Source: Oligoflexales bacterium
GTDB lineage: Bacteria; Bdellovibrionota_B; Oligoflexia; Oligoflexales; CACXFL01
DNA: 8,675 nucleotides
Assembly (NCBI GenBank): GCA_028282865.1
Contig: JANQHA010000582.1
Span: forward strand, 1-8,675
Direction: 5' to 3'
Below are positions 1 to 5,575 of this stretch, piece after piece. The translations under genes and the position numbers were made by a program. The notes under the pieces were generated by a model. That model ran no database searches. It was not told the DNA's origin and was given only the letters and a program-made list of their open reading frames with translations. The first letter of the stretch is position 1. Every line of letters begins with the position of its first letter.

Positions 1-154
1 TTTTCCAATAATCCTCAAACATTAAGTCCATCAATCTCTCAAATCCCTTCCAAAAACGTTTAGATGGAACTAGTTTGAGGTGAACCGTAACACGCTCCCA
101 CTCTTCACGCTCTTGAAAGGATGCTATAATGCCCCCAGTTAAATCAATTTCCAA
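1..154 (-). CDS. Partial ORF, unrecognised protein (N-terminal ~51 codons)
   Basis: The minus strand is open from an in-frame TAG at 160-158 to the window edge, giving about 51 codons that run off the left side. The first start candidate is TTG at 154-152 (MEIDLTGGIIASF...). The translation looks coding: a short hydrophobic stretch (GGIIASF), a charged segment (QEREEWER), an alternating strand-like stretch (VTVHLKLV) and a probable amphipathic helix (FWKGFERLMDLMFEDYW). It lies 61 bp downstream of the methyltransferase on the same strand, so the two could be cotranscribed. No convincing Shine-Dalgarno precedes the TTG. The gene may therefore be a remnant or be weakly translated, or the true start may be disrupted. 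I do not recognise a family. The call rests on the open frame and residue pattern only. Confidence 0.35.
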   Translation of the reverse strand, partial: MEIDLTGGIIASFQEREEWERVTVHLKLVPSKRFWKGFERLMDLMFEDYWK

Positions 155-215
155 TGACTACGTCTTTGCATTTGGTGTCAATTCAGGTGGTAGCTATAAG
201 ACTGTAAGGCTTAGG

Positions 216-1061
216 TCACTTTCTCAATAACTGCACCCATTTTCCATGGAATTGAGCGTATCTAACTGGAGAATCATACCAATGCAATAGTTCTCCAATA
301 AATGCCTTCTTGTCGGAAGCGATATCGTACATGCGGTCCAATAACTCGCATACAAAATATATGTAAAAGAAATAAATCTCTCTACTTAAATCCCCAGTAC
401 TTGGAACAAAAAAATCTTCTGAAGTAATCACCTCAAATGGTTGACCTTCTATGGACTTTTCTAGTTCAAGAAGGCAATCTCGATTACCTCCTTTAGCTTT
501 TTGGGCCGATGCTAATTGTTCAAAGAATATCTTATAGCTAGGGATATCGGGGATGAAATCAGAGTTAACTATCTCAGAGCCAGGGGAGTCTAAAAATAAA
601 ATTGATGAGCCACTTTTGGTCAACTTTAGGAGTACATCTACAAAACTTGGGACATCAGGCAAGTGTTGAAGTAAAGCCCTAACATGCAAATAATCATATT
701 TTTGCTTCAAATTAAAGCTGTAGATATCTGATTGATAGAATGTTGCGCGAGATCTAAAGTTCTCCTTCGCAAAAGATATAAACTCTTCATTTAAATCGAC
801 CCCGGCATACTCTTTTTTGGGGAAAAAATCATAAAGGGTGCTGATCAAAAAACCCGGACCACATCCTAGGTCTAAAACTTCTTTTGCATTATTCCAATGC
901 TTGTCGTTTACGAGGTACTTTATTACTTCTGGCTCAGTGATTTTCATTTGAAGCCGAAGCGTTTCTTTGTATAACTCCGCCGTCGCTATGCTTTTAATGT
1001 GAGAAATCCAACCATCAATATTCTGTCGAATTTTTGTTACTGAGTTAAACTCTTTGTACAT
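216..1061 (-). CDS. Class I SAM-dependent methyltransferase
   Basis: A 281-residue cytoplasmic protein with the Rossmann-fold signature of class I methyltransferases, which transfer a methyl group from S-adenosylmethionine. Motif I is VLDLGCGPG at residues 62-70 (SAM-binding glycine loop). The acidic residue ending strand 2 is D89 in GVDLN and contacts the SAM ribose. D112 in QSDIY is the adenine-side acidic position. The segment YDYLHVRALLQHLPD (122-136) matches the motif IV region, and ILFLDSP (about 154-160) corresponds to strand 5. The C-terminal third is rich in aromatic residues and probably forms a substrate cap. This layout resembles the UbiE/small-molecule or Methyltransf_25-type group, but the substrate cannot be read from sequence. 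The start is ATG at 1061. The leader has only a weak GCGG-like ribosome site. It begins 48 bp after the tRNA-Ser 3' end on the same strand with no evident terminator between them, so tRNA readthrough may transcribe it. Confidence 0.88.
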   Translation of the reverse strand: MYKEFNSVTKIRQNIDGWISHIKSIATAELYKETLRLQMKITEPEVIKYLVNDKHWNNAKEVLDLGCGPGFLISTLYDFFPKKEYAGVDLNEEFISFAKENFRSRATFYQSDIYSFNLKQKYDYLHVRALLQHLPDVPSFVDVLLKLTKSGSSILFLDSPGSEIVNSDFIPDIPSYKIFFEQLASAQKAKGGNRDCLLELEKSIEGQPFEVITSEDFFVPSTGDLSREIYFFYIYFVCELLDRMYDIASDKKAFIGELLHWYDSPVRYAQFHGKWVQLLRK

Positions 1062-1109
1062 ATTAGAGCCGCTGTTTTAATCGTAAATTATTGAAAATAG
1101 CTATGGTAA

Positions 1110-1199
1110 TGGCGGAGAGAGGGGGATTCGAACCCCCGAACCAGTTGCCCAGTTACACGCTTTCCAAGCGTGCGCCTTCAGCCACTCGGCCATCTCTCC
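1110..1199 (-). tRNA. tRNA-Ser (anticodon GGA), CCA encoded
   Basis: Read on the minus strand, the acceptor stem GGAGAGA (1199-1193) pairs fully with TCTCTCC (1120-1114). It is followed by discriminator G at 1113 and a genomic CCA at 1112-1110. The anticodon stem CACGC/GCGTG encloses the loop TTGGAAA (1167-1161), giving anticodon GGA at 1165-1163, which reads UCC and UCU serine codons. The T-arm is GGGGG-TTCGAAT-CCCCC. The long variable arm (about AAC...GTT pairing) between the anticodon stem and T-stem is the class II hallmark expected of tRNA-Ser. All arms look intact, so this should be a functional gene. Confidence 0.97.
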
Positions 1200-1210
1200 G
1201 GAATAATAAC

Positions 1211-1239
1211 TATCTATATTAATTATGATATTTTGACAA
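1211..1239 (-). promoter_or_regulatory. Candidate sigma70-type promoter of tRNA-Ser
   Basis: On the minus strand, TTGTCA (1239-1234) matches 5 of 6 positions of the -35 consensus. Two overlapping -10 candidates follow: TAGATA (1216-1211, spacer 17, weak match) and TATAGA (1218-1213, better match but spacer 15). The region is very AT-rich. Transcription would begin a few bases before the mature tRNA 5' end at 1199. The tRNA could instead be fed by readthrough from the deacetylase operon, since I see no strong terminator at 1200-1281. Confidence 0.35.
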
Positions 1240-1281
1240 CGCTAAGATGCTAAATCGCTGGAATTGTGGAAGTACAACCTT

Positions 1282-2184
1282 TTATTCAAAGACTTTACTG
1301 TCCTCAAAAACTTTCTCTAGCGCTGATTCATCCTCCCACTTTGAGACAAGCTGAGAGGGTTTATAACCTCTCGTGCGAGCTATGGCAGCGACTCTGCCTT
1401 GGCTTAGGAGTAGCGTATCAGGCTCAATTTTTGAGATTGGGTCATTGTAGGCCGCGGTAGGGGTAACAATTTTCCAACCTTTAAAACGAATAAACCTAAC
1501 TAAATCATCGACGAATAGTGCAGCTAAATCATTTTCGTGAAGCAAAAGCACATGCTTCGGCGAGCGTCCCAAAGTCTTAACGGCAATCTCATCGTAGAAC
1601 TTAATTCCCTGCCAGAGAACTTCTAAATAAACCTTCTTAAGATTCTTGAAATTGACTTTACGACCATTCTTTAACGCATCTTGGAAAAGCTTGTTCATAT
1701 ACCAATCGTAGTTATCAATCGTCACGTATCCATTGATGTAGCGGTTTGCAGTGAGCCACGCTCGTACTTTGTCTCGCTTTTCTCTGGTGTTTCCTTCCCG
1801 TAAAAACGGAAATCTAAACCAACGTCTAAAAGTCTTAAAACTCTTAAGTTTTTTATGTGCGACTTCTATGTTGGAGATATAGGTTGGAGCCATGACCTTT
1901 GTTAGGTCTGGATGAGTATCAGTATGGTTTGCGATGATGTGTCCTTTGGAAGCATATGCTTCTAACCTGTTTTTTCTGGAGTTGTTTAAGGTCCTAGGAG
2001 TGCAAAAGAAAGCAGTTTTAATGCCGATTGAATCCAAAGATTTGATCAACTCTGAGGTCCTCTGCTCACCAGTAAAATACCAACCATCTCCGAGTGGGGC
2101 ATCATCGAAGCTTAGGGCTATTTCTCCTGAGAAAGCAGTGCTGCCAGTTATAAGTAGAATGAAGGCTATTGAAAGGTTTTTCAC
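1282..2184 (-). CDS. Secreted polysaccharide deacetylase (NodB homology, CE4-like)
   Basis: A 300-residue exported metal-dependent deacetylase. A signal peptide covers residues 1-19 (hydrophobic core IAFILLITG, likely cleavage after AFS). All catalytic motifs of the NodB/CE4 fold are present in order: SFDDAP at 25-30 (general-base and metal Asp pair D27/D28), HTDTHP at 87-92 (metal ligands H87 and H91), RFPFLREG at 124-131 (motif 3, R124), DNYDW at 157-161 (motif 4) and LLLHENDL at 212-219 (H215, motif 5). The family removes N- or O-acetyl groups from peptidoglycan, chitin-type or other acetylated glycans; which one applies here is unknown. A C-terminal tail of about 60 residues continues past the barrel. 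The start is GTG at 2184, chosen because AGGAGA lies 5-6 bases upstream and the signal peptide begins immediately. It follows the small secreted protein gene by 46 bp with the same orientation, so it is probably the third gene of the regulator operon. Confidence 0.9.
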   Translation of the reverse strand: MKNLSIAFILLITGSTAFSGEIALSFDDAPLGDGWYFTGEQRTSELIKSLDSIGIKTAFFCTPRTLNNSRKNRLEAYASKGHIIANHTDTHPDLTKVMAPTYISNIEVAHKKLKSFKTFRRWFRFPFLREGNTREKRDKVRAWLTANRYINGYVTIDNYDWYMNKLFQDALKNGRKVNFKNLKKVYLEVLWQGIKFYDEIAVKTLGRSPKHVLLLHENDLAALFVDDLVRFIRFKGWKIVTPTAAYNDPISKIEPDTLLLSQGRVAAIARTRGYKPSQLVSKWEDESALEKVFEDSKVFE

Positions 2185-2189
2185 GATTT

Positions 2190-2195
2190 TCTCCT
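2190..2195 (-). promoter_or_regulatory. Ribosome binding site supporting a GTG start
   Basis: AGGAGA on the minus strand lies directly upstream of the GTG at 2184, with about 5 bases between. It fixes the deacetylase start at a non-ATG codon and places the signal peptide at the very N-terminus. Confidence 0.8.
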
Positions 2196-2230
2196 AATAT
2201 CGATGATCTAGATATTGCCTAGTAGCATCA

Positions 2231-2707
2231 TCATTTCTCGATCATAAGGACGCCGATAGGCTCGCTTGAATACGCTTTAGCAATTTTTAACCGGCTGGTT
2301 CTCTCAGTCATATCGGAGAATTTCTTGGTAAGAAATTTAGACACATCTTTCGAGTTTATACCTAGTCCTTTAAACTTGACGAGGCATGTGATATGTTTTT
2401 TTGATTCAGTGCAGGTACCTTCGCCTTTTAAACCGCTAATTTTAAAAAAAGCCCCAGCTTGTTTTGTACCCTTCATAGTTACCTCGATTGTCTTGTGGCC
2501 AGTTACGTTATTTGGCAGCAAATAAGTTACCGAGATATTTTTGGCATTATTCACTATATTTTTAACGCGAAGTGGCCAATTTGCGTATTTTCCCAAGCTT
2601 TTATCTGATGGAAACGTGTAGCTTCCTCTCGGTTTTGCTGCTTTTGCAACATCATCGAAGTTAAAGATGACGACTATCAATGCGATTGTGACAAAAAGGT
2701 GTTTCAT
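2231..2707 (-). CDS. Small secreted protein of unknown function
   Basis: A 158-residue protein with a clear signal peptide: MKH, then a hydrophobic core (LFVTIALIVVIF), then probable cleavage after AKA near residue 24. The mature part is basic, lysine-rich and beta-strand-like (alternating stretches such as NISVTYLL and TIEVTM). Two cysteines flank a short charged segment (GTCTESKKHITCLVKF), a probable disulfide hairpin. No catalytic motif or known family is recognised. Its ATG (2707-2705) overlaps the regulator's TGA (2706-2704) in an ATGA arrangement. A good GAGGAG ribosome site sits at 2719-2714, inside the end of the regulator gene. This implies translational coupling. The deacetylase follows after 46 bp. 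The protein could be an envelope partner of the deacetylase or a regulated output of the operon; that role is inferred from position only. Confidence 0.8.
   Translation of the reverse strand: MKHLFVTIALIVVIFNFDDVAKAAKPRGSYTFPSDKSLGKYANWPLRVKNIVNNAKNISVTYLLPNNVTGHKTIEVTMKGTKQAGAFFKISGLKGEGTCTESKKHITCLVKFKGLGINSKDVSKFLTKKFSDMTERTSRLKIAKAYSSEPIGVLMIEK
2704..2707 (-). other. ATGA stop-start overlap (translational coupling)
   Basis: The four bases read ATGA on the minus strand. ATG starts the small secreted protein and TGA ends the regulator. GAGGAG at 2719-2714 provides reinitiation 6 bases upstream. This ties expression of an exported protein to that of its own putative regulator. Confidence 0.9.
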
Positions 2708-4419
2708 ACCTTACTCCTCGGTAAAACGTATTTAGTGGCTCGCCCTTTGCCTAATTTCTTAAGATATCCCTTATTAGTAAGATCGGTCAAGTCTCTCGTC
2801 GCTGTCGCTCTCGAAACATCAAATAACTTTTGGTAATTAGAGACATCTTCAAACTCCCGAGAGATAAGCTGCTCTAAGCATTTGAGCTGCCTATAATTAA
2901 GCTGACTGCTCTGACCGGGTATAGGGGGCTCGTTTTTTTTTATTCTCGACACGGTTTTAATATGTGAAAAGCGAATCTCAACTCTATCCGCCCATTTATA
3001 ACCTGATTCATCTGACTCCAATAAATAACTCATTTTTCCAAGGGCTTTTCTTAAATTTGCTATCGCTGTATAGACGAGTGAATCATGTTTTAACGGGCTG
3101 TATTTGTAGCCCCATATCTCATGAATAAGTTCTTCTTTCGTCGAAAACCCCGCTGCGATTTTTGCCGTAAGCTGACGAAAGAGTTTGGAGCCTATATTTG
3201 GATAATGAACTGCTTCTCCTTGGTCAAAGACAAGTACGCTATTGGGAAGCAAGTCAAATATGATTGCTCGCCTGTCTTTTGCATTATTCCAAGCTAATGG
3301 CAGTAGGCTAAGTAAGCCTTTTTGCACGATAACTTTACTGGCTGTTTTTGATCCCCATGTTACGTCATCTACTATGTCGCCGACCGGATCTTGGTACCGC
3401 TTCCAGGGGCTATAATTTTTTTCATCGAACACTCTGGCTAAATATCGGAATGCCTCTGCTCCGCCGTGTCGTTGAGTGAGTGCTTTTAGGTCAAGAATTG
3501 TTGTTTGATAGTCGGAATGAAGGCCCAGTGCTTTTTGTAACTTAGCTTCCATTCCTTTTACCTTGACTAAGAGCTGTATATCCACTCTTTTATCAATAGC
3601 TTTCTGGGAGTTGACGATTAAATTCAAGCTATTGGTGAGGTCGTTTCTTTTGTATAGGATTTCCGCATGGCGTAGATTCATCTGAATTTCATATCTTTTA
3701 TGTTTTACTTGATAGATGAGTTTAAATGCTTCAGCCAATATTTCTTCAGCCTCTATCAATCTCCCACGTAAGGTGAGTTGACGGCATAATTCTAAGAACA
3801 ATGATATTTGTGAATAACTATCACTCCAATTGGGGTGTTTAAGAAACTGCTTTAGGAAGCTGATAGTTTGTTTGAAATCTGAGCCAAAATAAGCTTTAAA
3901 ATTTGTCATTGTGACATCGATTGCTTGAATCAATCCGGTTGAGCTAATATTTTCTGCATGCTTTTTCGCATTTTCAAATTGCGAGAAGCCCTCACTAACT
4001 TCACCTGTTAGAACTGATGTGTGCCCTCGTAGGTCTTCGGCGAGGGCAAGGCCGTAAGTGAAGCGTTCTTCTAGGGCCTCCTGGTAAGCCCGGTCAGCGA
4101 ATTTTTTTGAACTGATAATTCTCCCGGAAAAGTAGCGATAGAAGCCAACACCTTGGAACGCATAAAACCTCGCAATATTAGTTGAGGTGTGGCTACGGAT
4201 ACTGGCTAAGTTTTTGGAAAATAGAGTCTCCGCAGGTATGTATTCTGAAATTCTTGTATAGCCGACCCCTAAAAAGAACCGGCAAGCAACCAGCTCATCA
4301 AACGATAGCTGTGGCTCATGCTTATCAAAAAGACTTTTGGCATCTTGCACCTTGCCTGTGAACGAGAGTGCTCCAACGACGTAATGTGAAAATTCGATTG
4401 CAGTTTTGGCGCCCGTCAA
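2704..4419 (-). CDS. TPR-like / dual winged-helix transcriptional regulator
   Basis: A 571-residue cytoplasmic protein counted from TTG at 4419. Residues 1-330 are repeated amphipathic helix pairs typical of TPR solenoids (for example RLIEAEEILAEAFKLIYQ near 220-236 and LRHAEILYKRNDLTNSLNLI near 249-268), a likely sensor or protein-binding domain. Residues about 386-477 look like an OmpR/PhoB-type winged helix (Trans_reg_C): beta-strands IIFDLLPNSVLVF, a helix STKEELIHEIWG, recognition helix HDSLVYTAIANLRKALG, and a wing ending ESGYKW. Residues about 506-567 form a second, different winged helix (LNYRQLKCLEQLI, then VSRATATRDLTDLTNKGYLKKLGKGRATKYVL), like DeoR/MarR-type or Fic-tail domains. 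There is no receiver domain. The TTG has no good ribosome site; the open frame continues 20 codons upstream (see 4420-4479). It overlaps the downstream secreted-protein gene by 4 bases. It probably regulates its own operon and perhaps the divergent gene. Confidence 0.8.
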   Translation of the reverse strand: MTGAKTAIEFSHYVVGALSFTGKVQDAKSLFDKHEPQLSFDELVACRFFLGVGYTRISEYIPAETLFSKNLASIRSHTSTNIARFYAFQGVGFYRYFSGRIISSKKFADRAYQEALEERFTYGLALAEDLRGHTSVLTGEVSEGFSQFENAKKHAENISSTGLIQAIDVTMTNFKAYFGSDFKQTISFLKQFLKHPNWSDSYSQISLFLELCRQLTLRGRLIEAEEILAEAFKLIYQVKHKRYEIQMNLRHAEILYKRNDLTNSLNLIVNSQKAIDKRVDIQLLVKVKGMEAKLQKALGLHSDYQTTILDLKALTQRHGGAEAFRYLARVFDEKNYSPWKRYQDPVGDIVDDVTWGSKTASKVIVQKGLLSLLPLAWNNAKDRRAIIFDLLPNSVLVFDQGEAVHYPNIGSKLFRQLTAKIAAGFSTKEELIHEIWGYKYSPLKHDSLVYTAIANLRKALGKMSYLLESDESGYKWADRVEIRFSHIKTVSRIKKNEPPIPGQSSQLNYRQLKCLEQLISREFEDVSNYQKLFDVSRATATRDLTDLTNKGYLKKLGKGRATKYVLPRSKV

Positions 4420-4479
4420 ATAGTGGTCTATGACCTTACTATACCGGCCAAGATAAAATAATTCTTTAATATCAATAAC
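4420..4479 (-). other. Probable N-terminal extension of the regulator (AUU or other non-standard start)
   Basis: In the regulator's frame there is no stop between the TTG at 4419 and a TAA at 4482-4480. The 20 extra codons read IKELFYLGRYSKVIDHYL..., which looks exactly like the first helix pair of a TPR solenoid and continues smoothly into the TTG-started protein. No ATG, GTG or in-frame TTG exists here. ATT at 4476-4474 sits 9 bases after GAGG (4489-4486) and is the best-placed initiation codon; AUU starts are known for infC. Alternatives are the TTG at 4419, or a one-base sequence error that would connect an out-of-frame TTG at 4475-4473. Confidence 0.5.
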
Positions 4480-4485
4480 TTAAAA

Positions 4486-4489
4486 CCTC
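4486..4489 (-). promoter_or_regulatory. Shine-Dalgarno for the regulator (points upstream of the TTG)
   Basis: GAGG on the minus strand is the only convincing ribosome site between the promoter and the TTG at 4419. It lies 66 bases from that TTG, too far to serve it, but only 9 bases from ATT at 4476. It is the main reason to suspect a longer regulator. Confidence 0.5.
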
Positions 4490-4527
4490 AGAATTCAACT
4501 TGATAAAATCGCCTCAAATCAACTCAT

Positions 4528-4557
4528 ATTATACAGATAGAATTAGGAGATTTACAA
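4528..4557 (-). promoter_or_regulatory. Sigma70-type promoter of the regulator operon
   Basis: A perfect -10 TATAAT lies at 4533-4528 on the minus strand. TTGTAA (4557-4552, 4 of 6 matches) is 18 bases upstream as the -35. Transcription would start near 4521, leaving about 45 bases of leader before the ATT at 4476, or about 100 before the TTG. Confidence 0.55.
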
Positions 4558-4580
4558 ACTTGGTCTTGTTAAATTCTATT
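4551..4580 (+). promoter_or_regulatory. Weak candidate promoter of the divergent secreted-protein gene
   Basis: TTTACA (4551-4556, 5 of 6 matches to TTGACA) is followed after 18 bases by TCTATT (4575-4580, 4 of 6 matches to TATAAT). It overlaps the -35 of the opposite promoter, so the two polymerases would compete for the same DNA. The predicted start near 4587 falls in the palindrome CTCGCGAG (4583-4590). Confidence 0.3.
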
Positions 4581-4582
4581 CA

Positions 4583-4590
4583 CTCGCGAG
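4583..4590. promoter_or_regulatory. 8-bp perfect palindrome, possible operator
   Basis: CTCGCGAG is a perfect palindrome and is GC-rich within an AT-rich region. It sits at the predicted transcription start of the plus-strand gene. The symmetry does not extend outward, and an 8-bp palindrome can occur by chance, so this is only a candidate binding site. Confidence 0.2.
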
Positions 4591-4613
4591 CAACCAGGAC
4601 AAACAAATAGACT

Positions 4614-4620
4614 TAAGGAG
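4614..4620 (+). promoter_or_regulatory. Strong ribosome binding site of the plus-strand gene
   Basis: TAAGGAG lies 8 bases before the ATG at 4629. It confirms that start and suggests efficient translation. Confidence 0.85.
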
Positions 4621-4628
4621 ATTTTAAA

Positions 4629-5465
4629 ATGAAAAAGTACTTAATTATTAAACTGTTACCATATTTAACTATTTACCTTTTATTAAATGCTGGGATTGCC
4701 GCCGGCGATGCCCAAAGTGACAAAAGGAGGCTCAAGACTTACAGATGCCAGGTTCATAACATAACGGTCAATATAGTGGGTGGGGATCCTAAGGTCTTGA
4801 ACACGGACTCTAGTAAGTATCTAACTAGAGATGTTTACGCTCACTCCGTTGAAGTTGCAGAGAAGATGTATCGTAAATGGAAGTCGTCTCGAGTTGAAAA
4901 CGTTGTCACCACTCATTATCAAGATAAGGATGGTGTGGCCGCGGGAGTCGAGAGTTTTAAACTATCCTGCATTTCTATAAAAGATCATGATTACATCAAA
5001 GATAGCTATTCTGCAGAAGCTTTGATTGCCAAACTTGATGTGCTCAATGGGTTTAATCCAAAGCCTTGGGCGCAGGTAGACAAAAAATTCAATGAAAATC
5101 TGTTTTCTGCAAAAGGTGACGATTACATTACAGATGGCCGAGAGTATGGTCTGTTCACATATAAGTATCTGCCGATTGGTATTGCTAGTGAAGCTGCATA
5201 TTATAAGGCTGAACTGCAGCCTGTTATTGGGCATGAAGATTACGCCGGTTTTTATCTGCGGTTTTGGATGAGAGATAAACCGTCTAATAGTAAGCCAGAG
5301 GCAATCTATTGGATTCCGTTGAGTCAACCTTTCTCAAGCACAGTTGTTCTAAAAATTGATACGGATGATCTTCTTTATAGTGACGATAATAACTTTGATG
5401 GAGTGTTAATGTTTTTGGGTAAAGATGGTAAGTTGATTAAAGCTAAGAACTTCCGATCAAAATAG
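4629..5465 (+). CDS. Secreted protein of unknown function, divergent from the regulator
   Basis: A 278-residue protein with an N-terminal export signal: MKKYLIIK, then a hydrophobic core to about residue 20, with cleavage probably at residues 24-28 (NAGIAAGDA). There is no lipobox cysteine, so a soluble periplasmic or secreted form is expected. The mature chain has only two cysteines (C40 and C114), a likely disulfide bracketing the first domain. Residues 130-278 are rich in aromatic residues and alternating strands (YAGFYLRFWM, TVVLKIDTDDLLY, GVLMFLGKDGKLI), suggesting a beta-sandwich. I recognise no family or catalytic motif. The start is supported by TAAGGAG 8 bases upstream. It is the only plus-strand gene here. 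It shares a 150-bp regulatory region with the TPR/winged-helix operon, so coregulation is plausible. It converges on the RCC1 gene downstream. Confidence 0.82.
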   Translation: MKKYLIIKLLPYLTIYLLLNAGIAAGDAQSDKRRLKTYRCQVHNITVNIVGGDPKVLNTDSSKYLTRDVYAHSVEVAEKMYRKWKSSRVENVVTTHYQDKDGVAAGVESFKLSCISIKDHDYIKDSYSAEALIAKLDVLNGFNPKPWAQVDKKFNENLFSAKGDDYITDGREYGLFTYKYLPIGIASEAAYYKAELQPVIGHEDYAGFYLRFWMRDKPSNSKPEAIYWIPLSQPFSSTVVLKIDTDDLLYSDDNNFDGVLMFLGKDGKLIKAKNFRSK

Positions 5466-5466
5466 A

Positions 5467-5563
5467 ACCTTAAGAGATAGATAGTGCGAATCCCTTTGAG
5501 GCGGCGATTAGGCCGCCTGTGGGAGCTGCTTCTCCTCGGTGATGTTTTCAAGTATCTTAAGGT
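5467..5563. repeat. Interrupted inverted repeat spanning the convergent gene junction
   Basis: ACCTTAAG at 5467-5474 pairs with CTTAAGGT at 5556-5563 (8 bp). After a two-base bulge, ATA (5477-5479) pairs with TAT (5553-5555). The arms lie just after the stop of the plus-strand gene and 13 bases after the stop of the RCC1 gene, and enclose the GC hairpin at 5499-5518. In RNA from either strand this would fold as a long closing stem. Confidence 0.5.
5499..5518. terminator. GC-rich hairpin, candidate bidirectional terminator
   Basis: AGGCGGC (5499-5505) and GCCGCCT (5512-5518) form a perfect 7-bp stem with a 6-base loop, centred between two convergent genes. Neither side has a proper U-tract, so it is not a textbook intrinsic terminator. 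It may act as a transcription roadblock, an RNA 3'-end stabiliser, or with Rho. Confidence 0.5.
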
Positions 5564-5575
5564 ATTCGAATTTTA

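Noticed and set aside
153..181. Perfect TTGACA on the minus strand (181-176) as promoter of the left-edge ORF
   Set aside because: No acceptable -10 hexamer lies 16-18 bases downstream, and the start would fall at or after the TTG codon.
1110..1199. tRNA-Ser as an integration site for a mobile island
   Set aside because: tRNA-Ser genes are common attachment sites, but there is no integrase, no second copy of the tRNA 3' end in the window, and no abrupt composition change.
2196..2216. AT-rich inverted repeat AATATC...GATATT between the two secreted-protein genes
   Set aside because: The stem is only 6 bp, AT-rich, with a 9-base loop and no U-tract; it overlaps the ribosome-site region. It is too weak to call a terminator.
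1266..2525. Plus-strand open frames opposite the deacetylase and the small secreted protein, and the minus-strand frame at 4962-5327
   Set aside because: They lie fully antisense to well-supported genes with signal peptides or catalytic motifs, and show no ribosome site or domain of their own.
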